From: Gadus chalcogrammus
Taxonomy: Eukaryota > Chordata > Actinopteri > Gadiformes > Gadidae
Length of the DNA: 64,000 nucleotides
Direction: 5' to 3'
Assembly: GCF_026213295.1 (NCBI RefSeq)
Contig: NC_079427.1
Span: 30,474,602 to 30,538,601 of the forward strand
Part shown: piece by piece, positions 53,926-64,000 of the stretch
Layout of the letters: each line of letters begins with the position of its first letter
How positions within the stretch are numbered: position 1 is the first letter of the stretch
The notes under the pieces: generated by a model
The model's input: only the letters and a program-made list of their open reading frames with translations
Told to the model about the DNA's origin: nothing
Database searches by the model: none
Program-made: the position numbers and the translations under genes

Positions 53926-54380
53926 ACTGATTTCCACTTGCCCATCCAAAGAACAACCATACAAGTGCTGTGAGAACCCCTGAAACAAACCAAATCAGGC
54001 ACAGAAAACATACAAATACACAGTGAACAACAAAACAAAATTTCAGTACTGTTCATACTACAGATATCAAGCATTCCAGTCAGTGACCATCCCTGAAGAA
54101 TTAGAATGAGGAAGGCTGCAAAGCCTCCCAACACCCATAGGAAAACATGCCCGTCTACATGTTAGGCTACCTGATACCTCATAATTTACACAGTACAGTC
54201 GACAACCACCTGGACCCACAACATTCTATGTCACACAGGTCCCTGCCCCATTCAGAGCTTTACCCCTTCTGAGGAAGAAAGGAAAAACAACCAAAAAAAA
54301 AAAAAACGCACTTTAATATACACAAAAATAAATAAATAAAATCAAAGAAATAAAATCAAAAAAATCTAAATCCATAAGCC
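53926..54380 (-). other. Gypsy-2 non-coding region between pol and LTR
   Basis: An A-rich stretch (about 54290-54370) and a short hydrophobic open frame (from 54134) that runs into the LTR. I see no surface or transmembrane glycoprotein features, so no env is called. Confidence 0.5.
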
Positions 54381-55812
54381 TTAGAACCCAGCAAAAACTC
54401 TCTGGTGCATATTTTGGATGAGCCTGACCACAGGTCTAATAATCCTCCCACATCTAGATCTCACACCTATTATTATATCACTGCCAGCAGTATCGGGCTG
54501 AGGATGCTGTACCCTATCTACAGTCAGGGAACCTTCAACAGAAGACTGCAAAACAGGTGCTGACACAGGGTTAAGTCGCAAGTCAGTCTGGTCCGAAGGA
54601 CAGTCGATGTCAGCCGTCAAGTCAGGTGGAACTGTCCAATCGTCTGCATCCCCAGGTAAGTCACAGGAGGTAGTCTGGGCCGGAGGGTCAACATTCTCCT
54701 CCAGGTCAAGAGGTGCGTCACAAGAGACAGTCCGAACAGGTCTGTCAGCCAACAAGGCATCCAGCGGATCTCCATTAGAGTCTGGGAGTCGTGAGATCCA
54801 AGAAACAGTCCTGTCCTCTGAATCACAATCAGGCAGGACGGCAGAACCCACATCACCATCCGGAAAGGAATCATCTGTAACAAAGTCAATCACGCAGGAA
54901 CCGTCATTTTCGGACCCAGGTGGGATAGGCAAGAAGTTGACAGGCATTATCAAATTTCTATGGACCACCTTCTCTCGATCCGTTGTACAGTTCTTGATCC
55001 TGAAGGTGTGTGTGTTTTCGTGTTTCTCCACAACAGTGTGCAGGTGACTGTCCCAGCGATCAGCCAACTTTCTCTTCCCACGCTCTCCTTTGTTGGCTAA
55101 AAGAACCCTGTCTCCAACTTCCACAGCCGCGCCCCTGAACTTCCTGTTGTATAAGGCAGCTTGTCTCTGCTGCTGTTTAGTAGAGGAGGTCTGAGCGATT
55201 TTTATGGCCTCTGCCAGATCATGCCTGAGACCCTGCACATAGGCGTCATAATCCACCAGCTGATCATCCTGAAGGACAGACCCAAACAACAGGTCGACTG
55301 GCAGCCTGGGCGTCCGCCCAAACATCAGCTGAAATGGAGCAAACCCTGTGGTCTCCTGCACTGTAGCATTATAGGCGAAGGTGAGAGATTTCAGATGCTG
55401 CGGCCACCTGTGCTTGGCCTTGGGCGGCAAGGCTCTTATCATTCCACCAAGGGTGCGATTGAATCTCTCCACAGCTCCATTGCCCATGGGGTGGTACGGG
55501 GTGGTGCGCGATTTCTGGACACCAGCAGCAATGAGCATCTCGGCTATAAGACTGCTTTCGAAGTTGGCACCCTGGTATGCGCTCAGGAAAGCCGTATACA
55601 CAGAAGAAGTTGTTCCAAAGTTGATTTGCAACTGCTTTTGCTGACTGGTTTGGACAGAGGTATGCCTGAGCCAGTTTGTTAAAATGGTCGGTAACCACAA
55701 GCACATCAAGTGACTTGTTGGAAGAATCTTCAGCCGACCAAAAGTCAATACAAACCAACTCGAGAGCAACATCGCTAGGCTTTGTGACTTCGCCAGAAAG
55801 ATGTGTCGGCAT
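54381..55812 (-). pseudogene. Gypsy-2 integrase core and C-terminal region, 8-base deletion
   Basis: The upstream frame (55812 to about 55585) carries the first catalytic Asp (VCIDFWSAEDS) and YGFPERI. At about 55580 roughly eight bases are missing compared with the related Gypsy-1, removing the second catalytic Asp (the HSDQG motif) and shifting the frame. The downstream frame (about 55580-54381) has GANFESSLIAEML, RTTPYHPMGN, VERFNRTLGG (Glu), the LLANKGERGKRKLADRWDSH C-terminal barrel, and an acidic tail. The integrase is therefore inactive. The break to the 5' side at 55813 is the LINE L2-3. Confidence 0.88.
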
Positions 55813-56049
55813 CGATTAATTCTCTCTGGCCCTCTACCCGATAAGGGTAATGATGAGCGTTATAGTAGACTATTGTCTCTAAATCGCTGGCTGGCCCTAT
55901 ATAGCTCAGAGCAGGGCTTTGGTTTCATAGATAACTGGCCCTCCCTGTGGGGTCGCCCTGGTGTGCTCATGAGAGACGGCCTACACCCTACTGGGTAAGG
56001 TGCCTCAATTATGTCAAAAAACATAGATAGATGTCTTAGTCAGGCGTGA
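55813..56049 (+). pseudogene. L2-3 ORF1 C-terminal end (SGNH/GDSL esterase-type)
   Basis: The frame reads LILSGPLPDK, FSRLL-like YSRLLSLNRWL, FIDNW, then LMRDGLHPTG. The DGLHP motif is the Asp-His end of SGNH hydrolase domains, known in ORF1 of fish L2/CR1 LINEs. A TAA at 55996-55998 interrupts it. The same frame then continues GASIMSKNIDRCLSQA to a TGA at about 56047-56049, so the TAA looks like a premature stop. The N-terminal part with the catalytic serine is missing. Confidence 0.75.
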
Positions 56050-56103
56050 CTCATCCACTCACAGCACGCTGGGCTGCAGGAGTTTAGTAAACCTGCTAGC
56101 AAC

Positions 56104-59100
56104 ATGATAGTCTACGTTGCAGAGTCTAGAACAGAGTCTAGAACAGCAGATGGGTTAGCTGAACCAGGATCTATTGCACCAATTGTTTCAGAGCTGAGTG
56201 TTAACCGGACTCCCTCTGTAACTAACGCTGTACCTATATGTACGGTGGTGCAAAACTGCATGTCAAACGGCATGTCAAACGGCATGTCAAATCGCATGTC
56301 AAATCGCATGGCAAATCGCATGGTAAATCGCATGGTAAATCGCATGACGCATGACGCATCGCATGAAATTAACGCTGTACCTATATGTACACTATTTTGC
56401 ACGACTGTACATTGTACAGTCGTGCAAAGTCGCATGTTAACTCGCATGACAGAGCTGAGTGTTAACCACACTCCCTCTGAAATTAACGCTGTACCTAGTA
56501 CAGGCGTGCAAAATCGCATGGCAAATCGCATGATAAACCGCATGTCAAATCAAATACTAACAACTAACCAGACTCCCTCTGAAAATAACGCTGTACCTAT
56601 ATGTACGGTGGTGCGGCCTCGCGCTGTCTCGAGGTGTAAAACCCGCAGACGAGGGCCGCAACCAGTATGTCGAAACCGCGGTATCCCCTTGACCGCTTCT
56701 GAGCTGAGTGTTAACCGGACTCCCTCTGAAAATAATAAAAAGGAAGCACTCAGAATAGGGTTCATGAAAATAAGGTCGCTTTCATCGAAGGCGCTCTTGG
56801 TCCATGATCTAATCATTGATAAAAAGATCGACATACTGGGGCTTTGTGAAACCTGGTTAAAACCAGATGAGTTTCTAGCCCTAAACGAAGCTACTCCACC
56901 CCATTACGTTAGCACCCAAGTATCTAGAGAAGTTAAGAAAGGTGGTGGAGTAGCCCTGATATCTAATTCTAAGCTTAATTTAAAGCCAAAGAATAGATAT
57001 ATTTTCAGATCCTTCGAGGTGCTAGCGCTCTGCACCTCAGCTCCCAGAGAAGCAAAACGAGTTCCAGACTCTTTTGTTTTAGCTGTAGTATACCGTCCCC
57101 CAGGACCGTATTCAGTTTTTCTCGATGAGTTTTCTGACTTTGCAGCTGATCTGGCTACATACTCAGACAATGTTTTGCTTATTGGGGATTTTAACATTCA
57201 CGTGAATAACCCGTCTGATGCCCTCACAAGGGCGTTTCTGTCCATTACAGATACGCTTGGCTTCAAACAGCTCGTCCAGCACCCAACCCACATCGGTGGA
57301 AACACGCTGGATCTCGTTCTGACCCGCGGTGTAGACATTTCACAGCTAGTGGTCTCTTCCTACACCTCAGCTTTATCAAACCATTTTTTGCTCTCTTTCC
57401 AGGTGGTGGTATCCTGCCCCTGCGACGATCAACAAGCTACTTTCAGCTGTCGCCGCATCACACCTGCAACCATTACAGCTATGGCAGATAAGTTATCTAG
57501 TTCACTTGCACCTCTCTGTAACTATAGTGGTTCTGTGGAGTGTCTTACTGATGACCTCAACATTGCCTTGTCTGTTGCCATTGATTCAGTTGCTCCGCAC
57601 GTAACTAAAAAACGAACATTGAAAAAACCAGCTCCTTGGTTTAATGCAGAAACGCGCATTTTGAAGCGAAACTGCAGGATCCTTGAACGTAAATGGCGCT
57701 CGGCTAAACTTGAGGTCTTTCATCTTGCTTGGTATAATAGTCTGATCACCTATAAGGGTGCGCTGACTATTGCCAGGAACGCCTACTATTCTAGTATCAT
57801 TAATTTGAATAGAAATAATCCTACATTTCTTTTTGACACGGTGAGGAGTCTCACTCAGAAACAGAATCAGACCGTAGGCTCCTCGATCGTGGCAGGTGAA
57901 TTCATGGATTTCTTTGAGAATAAGATTCAATCAATTAGAGAGGAAATTGATGCGTGCCGTGCGGCTAATCCTACACATCCTGTGGGGCAGGATGGGGTTC
58001 TCCCAAGTAGGATGGTGAACTCTGACGCAACTCTTTTGGAGTTTAAGGCAATTTCTTTGGTGGAACTTGAAAGGGTGATAAAGGCCTCAAAGCCAACAAC
58101 TTGCATGTTGGATCCTCTCCCTTCCAGGGTTCTTAAGGAACTTCTTCCAACGGTGGGGCCTGTTATCCTCTCGCTTATGAATCTTTCGTTTTCAACGGGA
58201 ATTGTTCCCTCCAATTTCAAGGCTGCAGTGTTAAAACCGCTACTCAAAAAGCCTGGCCTAGATCCTGAATTAATCAGGAACTATCGGCCTATATCGAATC
58301 TGCCCTTCCTGTCCAAGGTACAGGAAAGGATTGTAGCGAAGCAAATTGTTGATTATCTGACCAGGAATAATCTCTTCGAACCTTTCCAGTCGGGGTACAG
58401 GAATTTCCACTCAACAGAAACTGCTATTACAAGAGTTGTAAATGACATCCTTTTAGCTTTGGATAAAAATACAAGCACAATGCTTGTGCTGCTGGACCTT
58501 AGCGCTGCGTTTGATACGATCGACCACGGCACTCTTCTTCACCGTCTTGAACACTATGTTGGTTTCGGGGGTACGGCTCTTGGTTGGCTTGAATCGTACC
58601 TCACCGATAGAACCCAATTTGTGCTTCATGAGGGTGCAGAATCAAAGCGCGGTAAATTGCGCTTTGGCGTACCACAAGGATCGGTTCTTGGTCCATTACT
58701 TTTTGCAATTTATATGCTTCCCCTGGGTGACGTTATCCGCAGCTTCGGAATTAGTTTCCATTGCTATGTGGATGACACCCAGCTCTACATTCCTGTAGAT
58801 TCCGGGGACTCGGGCCAGATTCAAAGGGTTGAGTCCTGTCTGGCTGCTGTGAAGGGCTGGATGTCACAAAACTTCCTACAGCTTAATACTGGGAAGACAG
58901 AGCTGATGATTATCGGCTCGAAGCGGGACCGGGAAAAGTTTGAGGATGTCTCTCTGTGGTTGGATGGCTTCGCCATCCCACAGAGTGCATCCGTCAAAAA
59001 TCTTGGTGTCCTGTTTGACCCTCACCTATGCTTTGACCAACATATAAGAAGTATAACTAGAATTGCCTTTTTCCATCTGAGAAACATTGCAAGAATCAGA

Positions 59101-59610
59101 CCAATGTTATCCGCAGTGGATGCGGAGACACTGATTCATGCATTTGTTTCGTCAAGACTGGACTATTGCAATGCATTGTTCTCGGGATTACCGAACTCTA
59201 CCACAAAAAGTCTACAGCTGGTACACAATGCGGCAACTAGACTGCTGACCAGAACGAGAAAGTTTGATCATATTACACCTATTCTCGCCTCTCTACACTG
59301 GCTACCAATAACTTTCAGATCAGACTTTAAGGTGCTATTGTTAACCTATAAAGCCTTGCATGGATTATCTCCATCGTACTTGAAGGACCTGATCATTCCT
59401 TATAGTCCTTCTCGGTCTCTCCGGTCTTCGGGAGCTGGCCTTCTTTCACTGCCGAAGGTTAAAAAGAAATCGGCTGGACAGAGAGCGTTTGCCTATCGAG
59501 CTCCTTTTTTATGGAATAGGCTGCCATCAGCGATCAGGGAAGCTGACTCTGTGGAGCTATTCAAAGGGAAGCTCAAAACGCACCTCTACAATCTTGCATT
59601 TGGAGTGTGA
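56104..59610 (+). CDS. L2-3 ORF2: endonuclease and reverse transcriptase, 1168 codons, open
   Basis: Uninterrupted from ATG 56104. Residues ~30-210 are a repetitive leader: short (N-R-M-x) repeats and about four imperfect NxTPSExNAVPICTVV blocks. The endonuclease (~217-445) has CETWL and GDFNIHV. Where the family has an Asn after the first strand it reads GFMKIRSLSSK, and the usual SDH motif reads ALSNHF. The reverse transcriptase (~690-930) has NYRPISNLPF, FQSGYR.FHSTETA, LLDLSAAFDTIDH, GVPQGSVLGPLLF and CYVDDTQLY (Val instead of the usual Ala). The L2-type C-terminal region follows to residue 1168. It is open but probably impaired in the endonuclease. Upstream is the ORF1 remnant; the 3' UTR is 59611-60057. 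Confidence 0.9.
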   Translation: MIVYVAESRTESRTADGLAEPGSIAPIVSELSVNRTPSVTNAVPICTVVQNCMSNGMSNGMSNRMSNRMANRMVNRMVNRMTHDASHEINAVPICTLFCTTVHCTVVQSRMLTRMTELSVNHTPSEINAVPSTGVQNRMANRMINRMSNQILTTNQTPSENNAVPICTVVRPRAVSRCKTRRRGPQPVCRNRGIPLTASELSVNRTPSENNKKEALRIGFMKIRSLSSKALLVHDLIIDKKIDILGLCETWLKPDEFLALNEATPPHYVSTQVSREVKKGGGVALISNSKLNLKPKNRYIFRSFEVLALCTSAPREAKRVPDSFVLAVVYRPPGPYSVFLDEFSDFAADLATYSDNVLLIGDFNIHVNNPSDALTRAFLSITDTLGFKQLVQHPTHIGGNTLDLVLTRGVDISQLVVSSYTSALSNHFLLSFQVVVSCPCDDQQATFSCRRITPATITAMADKLSSSLAPLCNYSGSVECLTDDLNIALSVAIDSVAPHVTKKRTLKKPAPWFNAETRILKRNCRILERKWRSAKLEVFHLAWYNSLITYKGALTIARNAYYSSIINLNRNNPTFLFDTVRSLTQKQNQTVGSSIVAGEFMDFFENKIQSIREEIDACRAANPTHPVGQDGVLPSRMVNSDATLLEFKAISLVELERVIKASKPTTCMLDPLPSRVLKELLPTVGPVILSLMNLSFSTGIVPSNFKAAVLKPLLKKPGLDPELIRNYRPISNLPFLSKVQERIVAKQIVDYLTRNNLFEPFQSGYRNFHSTETAITRVVNDILLALDKNTSTMLVLLDLSAAFDTIDHGTLLHRLEHYVGFGGTALGWLESYLTDRTQFVLHEGAESKRGKLRFGVPQGSVLGPLLFAIYMLPLGDVIRSFGISFHCYVDDTQLYIPVDSGDSGQIQRVESCLAAVKGWMSQNFLQLNTGKTELMIIGSKRDREKFEDVSLWLDGFAIPQSASVKNLGVLFDPHLCFDQHIRSITRIAFFHLRNIARIRPMLSAVDAETLIHAFVSSRLDYCNALFSGLPNSTTKSLQLVHNAATRLLTRTRKFDHITPILASLHWLPITFRSDFKVLLLTYKALHGLSPSYLKDLIIPYSPSRSLRSSGAGLLSLPKVKKKSAGQRAFAYRAPFLWNRLPSAIREADSVELFKGKLKTHLYNLAFGV

Positions 59611-60057
59611 AAACAACTGATGCGAGAGTGAAGACTACTCTGTTTGCTTGTGCTTTTCTTATTACATTATACATTCCCACTATGTACTTTTCCGTTCTAA
59701 TTCACTATTCTGTCTGTTCTAGCGTGTTGCGGGTACTGGACTGGATGCCTGGACTCTCCTCATGGATAACCGGCCAGAACCCTATCACCATTTTAATATG
59801 ATGTGCATGTATTTACCTGTATGTCAATTGTGGCACCCATTGCACTCCTGACCATCCCTGGAAGAAGGGATCCCCTACACTGCGTTTCTTCTCAAGATTT
59901 CTTCCTTGCTGATTCAAGGGAGTTTTTTCTTGCCCGTGTGGGGGCATGGGTAAAGGGGGGTGTCACAAATATTTGGCCTGTTAAGCCCTTTGAGACTGTA
60001 ATGGTGATTAAGGGCTATACAAATAAAATTGAATTGAATTGAATTGAATTGAATTGA

Positions 60058-63000
60058 GAGGCCTAGATGTCACTATGCTCTCGAGTGGCGCCCTGCCCTC
60101 CGGCTCTGGAGACTTGCTAAATACACAGCGGCGACAACACCGCACATATTCCTTCACATCCCTCTCCATGCCTTGCCAGTAGAATCTCTGTCTAGATAGG
60201 TAAAGCGTCCGTCTTTGGCCTTGATGACCAGCTTCATCATGCACACCTCTGAGGACCTCTTCCCTCAGTACCAAGGGTACAACATACTGGTACGTCTTCC
60301 GCTGTGTGACAACAACCTTCGAGACACGATAGAGGACGCCTTGTTTGATGGAAAGTTTCTCCCAATGCCTGAGGAGCCTCAAAGTGTCAGCTGGCTCATG
60401 CCCACGCTCACGCCTTGATGGACGTCTCTGCCTCTCCACAAAGTGAAGCACCCGACTCAAGCAAGGGTCTGCACGTTGTGAAGCCATCAACGTCTCTTTA
60501 GGCAAGGGACGGATGTCGGAATGCTCACGTGGTTGGATGGATTGCACAAGCTGAGGAAGGAGAAAGGCTTGGGGAGGCACATGCTCTTGGCCCAATGACC
60601 GCTCTAAGACAGCAGAGACGGCCTGATTGGAAACGGAAGGGCCCAAGGACACTGCCACAGCACTGCTGAGAGATGGCATGACTCGCGGATTGCAGGATTG
60701 ACGGAATGCATCCTGCACACTGTTAAGATTCAAGGCGTTCGCCTCCTCCATGAGTGCATCATACGGGACCCTGGTGAGACGATGAAGCATACTGGGCTGC
60801 ACAAAAGGCTCCCGGCTGAGGGCGTCCGCCACAACATTCTTAGGACCGGGGATGTATCTTATTTCAAAGTCGAACGGGGCGAGCTTAGCCACCAATCTCT
60901 GTTCACAAGCATCGAGTCTGGACTTACTCAGAATGTAGGTCAACGGATTATTGTCCGTCCATGCCGTAAACGTGTGGCCTCTCAGCCAGTGGCTGAATTT
61001 GTCACAGACAGCCCATTTGAGCGCCAGAAACTCCAACCTATGTGCTGGGTAGCGAGACTGGGCATAGTTGAGAGATTTGCTGGCGAATGCAATCGGATGT
61101 GCTACATTATCCCCCTCAGTCAGTTGAGATAACACAGCACCCAGACCATTGGAGGAGGCGTCCACCGAGAGCAAAAAGGGCCTGCTGAAGTCTGGGTGAG
61201 CCAGAGCAGCATTATCTAGCAAAGCTAGTTTTAGCCTCTTGAAAGCCTCTCCGCATTCCGCTGTCCAGTCAGCAGAGGTAAGTTTCCTTGTTACAGGCGT
61301 CTTCCTCTTCCCCTTACTGTAACGTGGCCTCTTGACTCCAGAGGTAAGTGCAAAGAGGGGCTTGCTGATCTTCGAGTAGCCCTCAAAGAATTGCTGGTAG
61401 AACCCAACCATACCAAGGAATGATCTTATCTTGGTGGGAGATGGGACAATGCCGGACTCATCCATCAAGTCTTTCTCGCTGAGATTTACAATGGCCTTGA
61501 CCTTCTCAGGGTCTGTGGCAATGCCATGTTTGTAAATGATGTGCCCCAAAAACCTCACAGATGGCCGCAGGAGGTGGCACTTTTTGGGGGCTAACTTTAG
61601 ATTGTGCACCTTCAATCTCTCAAAAACCATTTCTAGTCTCTGCAAAGCTAGCTGTTCGTTAGGAGCAAAAACCAAAATGTCATCCAAATAGCAGAGGAGG
61701 CTTAAGAAGTTTCGGTCACCAAAGATAGCCATCATCATCCTCATGAATGTTGCCGGGCTGTTACACAGACCCTGCGGGAGTCTGTTGTACTCATAAAGCC
61801 CAAATGGGGAGGTGAACGCAGTAAACTTCTTATCCTCCTCGTGTACTTCCACATTGTAGTATCCCGAGGTCAAGTCCATGGTCGAGAAAAATGTATTCCC
61901 CCCTAAAGCTGCCAAAGCATCGGCCTGGTGAGGCAGAGGGTGGGCATCCCTGACGGTACGCGCATTCAGCCAGCGAAAATCCGTGCAGAGACGCAAGTCT
62001 CCATTCCTTTTCCAAACTAGGACAAGCGGCGATGCATACTCACTTGCAGATTTCCTTATGATCTCTCGCTCCTCCATCTCATTCAAAGCCGTTCGGAGCT
62101 TGTCATAGTGAGATGGAGCCAGCCGACGATACGGCAGCCTGAAGGGTTTGTTGTCGCTCAGGCGGATGTGGTGGACAAACCCTTTGGCTGTACCGCAGTC
62201 CATGCTGTGGCGAGAGAAGATGGACTCATACTTTGTCAGCAGATCAACCAGCTTTGCTTTCCAGAATGGAGACAAATCAGCCGAGTCAATGTCAATGTCC
62301 TGCAGACCCAAGTCGTGAAGGGCTGACCTACAAGGCCTGGGCATAGAACGCTCAGAGTCAACTGTCAAGCTCTTCTCGCTACCCGTGTCAGTCAGGTCAG
62401 TAGTCTTGGCTACATTACATTCAACACTGTCAGTCTCGTCAGTCCTGTACAAATCATCAATCAAGTCATTGTCAAAGTCCTCAAGTGCCACACAGGGGGA
62501 CGCGTCAGCAATCTTGCAGTTCCGTCTTAGAGTCACAGGTTTATTGGAGGGGTTGATAATTCTCACTGGGACCCAACCATCGCCCCAGAGTGGCGTCACC
62601 AGTCGCCCTACCATGACGGTCCGTGGCACTGTGCGTGACTGACTTGGTTCCACTACCAGTGTGCTTCCAGCAGAGAGGCACACATGACCAGGCAAGCGCC
62701 CCCACACTAAGTGTTCTCGCATAGGCTCTAAAGTCACAGCATGCTTCAGCTTGACTGTGCCCACTTTTTCTGGGATTTCACTGCCTCTCCATTTCTCCAC
62801 AGTTGCCAACAGCTGCAGAAGACCTTCCTCCTTACCAGACGCCTGAGGTGAAAGAGATGCTGTCTCCCCGAAACTCCCAGAGTGTTTAGCAATTCGAATG
62901 AGGTGTTTTATAACGTTGCTGCCCAGTATCAGGTCATCACTCTGACCATCCACAATGAGTGTGGGCACGGAGATCTGGCAGTCATGGACTTTCATCTGCA

Positions 63001-63235
63001 GCTCGCAAACACCTACAGGACATGTCCTCAACCCTCCACAGCCAATCAGCACAACTGATTTCGGGGCAACAGAGTGAGGGGAAATAACACCTGCGTCCTG
63101 CAGCTTTGGAAGTAAGCGTGAGCTCATAGAACAGGCCATTGAACCACTGTCCAACATGGCACGCACCTCCACAGCATCATGAATCATCACACTAGTGTAG
63201 AAAAGATTGTCTTTCGCAGTCAGTCGCTGCGTGTT
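60058..63235 (-). CDS. Gypsy-2 pol: protease, reverse transcriptase, RNase H, integrase zinc domain (interrupted)
   Basis: About 1050 codons open. It makes and processes the proteins that copy the element RNA into DNA. In order (numbered from the ATG at 63190): protease with LDSGS at ~13-17; reverse transcriptase with MDLTSGYYNVEV, NRLPQGLCNSPATF and CYLDD at ~500; RNase H with SVDASSNGLGAVLSQ at ~670 and TDNNPLTYIL; integrase HHCC zinc domain (HDEAGHQG...CCRRC) at ~985-1025. The frame is open upstream of the ATG to a TAG at about 63236. The last residues of the raw frame come from the LINE tail; true Gypsy coding stops at about 60058 and resumes at 55812. No internal stop is seen. Confidence 0.92.
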
Positions 63236-63244
63236 CTAAAAAAT

Positions 63245-64000
63245 TTAAGTTGAATCACTGTCCGTCGTTGCACAAGCATGTGAAAAAACGGACTGAATAT
63301 CATCGTCATATGGGGATGTGCCAGCTGACCCTTCACTAGACCCCTCCTCGTGCGGGTCAGCTAGTTTCCCTGCTGCGTGGGTGAACCGGCCAGGGCAGTG
63401 GGTGAACCAGGAGCAGGTGGGGCTGAGCAAGTGGCAGCTTGATGCCCAGCAGCATGGCAGCGGAAGCATAGACGTTCGTTCCGACAGTGGGAAGCAGTGT
63501 CATGGTCGTCGCAGCCACAAATAGCGCATGGCCCCCGAGCCCGGGTGCGACCGACGGGGCTCTGTCTAGGCTGCCCGTAATGCTGAGGAGACTCCCGCTG
63601 TAACAAACGCTCCAGCAGAGTGACAATATGCCCAAGAACGTGACTCTCACCTGACGCCGGCCCGCCGGTCATGGCAGGTTGGGCAGTAGGAGTCACTGCA
63701 GTCTGCACGTGACTATGCACAGCATCAACAGCCTGAGAATATTGCAGGTGGTCTGTTGGATGTGCAGCTGAATGGCGCTGCTGAAGACGTTTTTTGTGAT
63801 GGTGCTCATCAAGCCGTACCTGCACATCCATGGCAGTCCACTCCTCCAGTGGCCTACAGCTGAAGACCAGAGACAGTTCTCGATCGGGACAGTGAGTGAT
63901 GAACATGACAGTCACTTCCCTAGAGGAGTCATCAAGAGTTTTGCCTTGCCTTTTAAGCCCATCCGTAGCTGTGTCGAGTGCCTTGTTAAGCCGGATCCAA
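63245..64000 (-). CDS. Gypsy-2 gag, nucleocapsid end (partial at window edge)
   Basis: The frame is open from the window edge (64000) to a stop at 63361. It contains a C-terminal zinc-knuckle region: CAICGCDDHDTASHC and a canonical CCHC knuckle CFRCHAAGHQAATC (C-x2-C-x4-H-x4-C). From about 63469 a second frame is open to 63245 and reads as a plausible acidic continuation (EEGSSEGSAGTSPYDDDIQS), so either a frameshift lesion or programmed frame change lies near 63400. The pol frame begins right after. Confidence 0.82.

Larger units (their letters stand above)
55813..60057 (+). mobile_element. L2-clade LINE (L2-3) inserted in Gypsy-2 pol
   Basis: 4.2 kb on the plus strand, opposite to the host element, ending in an (ATTGA)n tail after the fish L2 3' end (AAGGGCTATACAAATAAAAT). 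The 5' end starts inside an ORF1 esterase-type coding region, so it is modestly 5' truncated. The neighbouring Gypsy frame continues on both sides (60058 and 55812). Confidence 0.9.

Noticed and set aside
53727..54134. env gene of Gypsy-2
   Set aside because: Short hydrophobic frame running into the polypurine tract and LTR, with no signal peptide, cleavage site or envelope features.

Overview
This is a teleost fish nuclear genome window. The evidence is two neighbouring vertebrate genes, ACSL3 (six 3' coding exons with consensus splice sites) and KCNE4, fish L2-clade LINEs with microsatellite tails, Ty3/Gypsy elements, hAT and PIF/Harbinger elements, a tRNA-derived SINE and a very high load of simple repeats. 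That repeat load resembles gadiform fish, but this is only a guess; the species cannot be fixed from the sequence alone.

Layout. 1-12482 (copy A) and 20856-32783 (copy B) are two versions of one ~12 kb segment carrying KCNE4. A 100-N gap (12483-12582) ends copy A. Between them, 13772-20069 holds the six terminal coding exons of ACSL3 on the + strand, with its 3' UTR running to about 20660. ACSL3 followed by KCNE4 is the usual vertebrate order, so copy B sits where expected. Copy A sits where the 5' part of ACSL3 should be. Copy A carries a 543-bp transposon with a 7-bp target duplication that copy B lacks. The two are therefore different molecules (two haplotypes or a real duplication), not one read set placed twice. 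KCNE4 is open in copy A and frameshifted in copy B; three single-base disturbances also affect ACSL3 exons.

31802-42284 is the most striking object: a 10.5-kb near-perfect palindrome (arms ~3.45 kb, 40-bp spacer) bounded by a 7-bp target-site duplication (AATGTGC). It is a giant foldback-type element with no coding capacity of its own, a smaller palindrome nested in each arm, and an almost intact L2 LINE inserted in the right arm. Copy A breaks off about 1 kb into the same element, which probably explains the assembly gap.

42285-49141 is a stack of insertions. An array of short TTCnnGAA-type dyads is split by a non-autonomous hAT with a perfect 8-bp duplication. A PIF/Harbinger element (44522-49141) contains a second foldback element (44811-48222, 6-bp duplication AATGTG), which contains a 5'-truncated L2.

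49339-64000 (minus strand) holds two nested Ty3/Gypsy elements. The older one (LTR plus integrase part, ~49339-53395) is interrupted by a younger one (3' LTR at ~53395-53916, pol and gag running off the right edge). The younger one is itself split by a 4.2-kb L2 (55813-60057) that keeps a 1168-codon ORF2 and the end of an esterase-type ORF1. Apart from ACSL3 and KCNE4 I see no host protein gene, no functional RNA gene and no CRISPR array.
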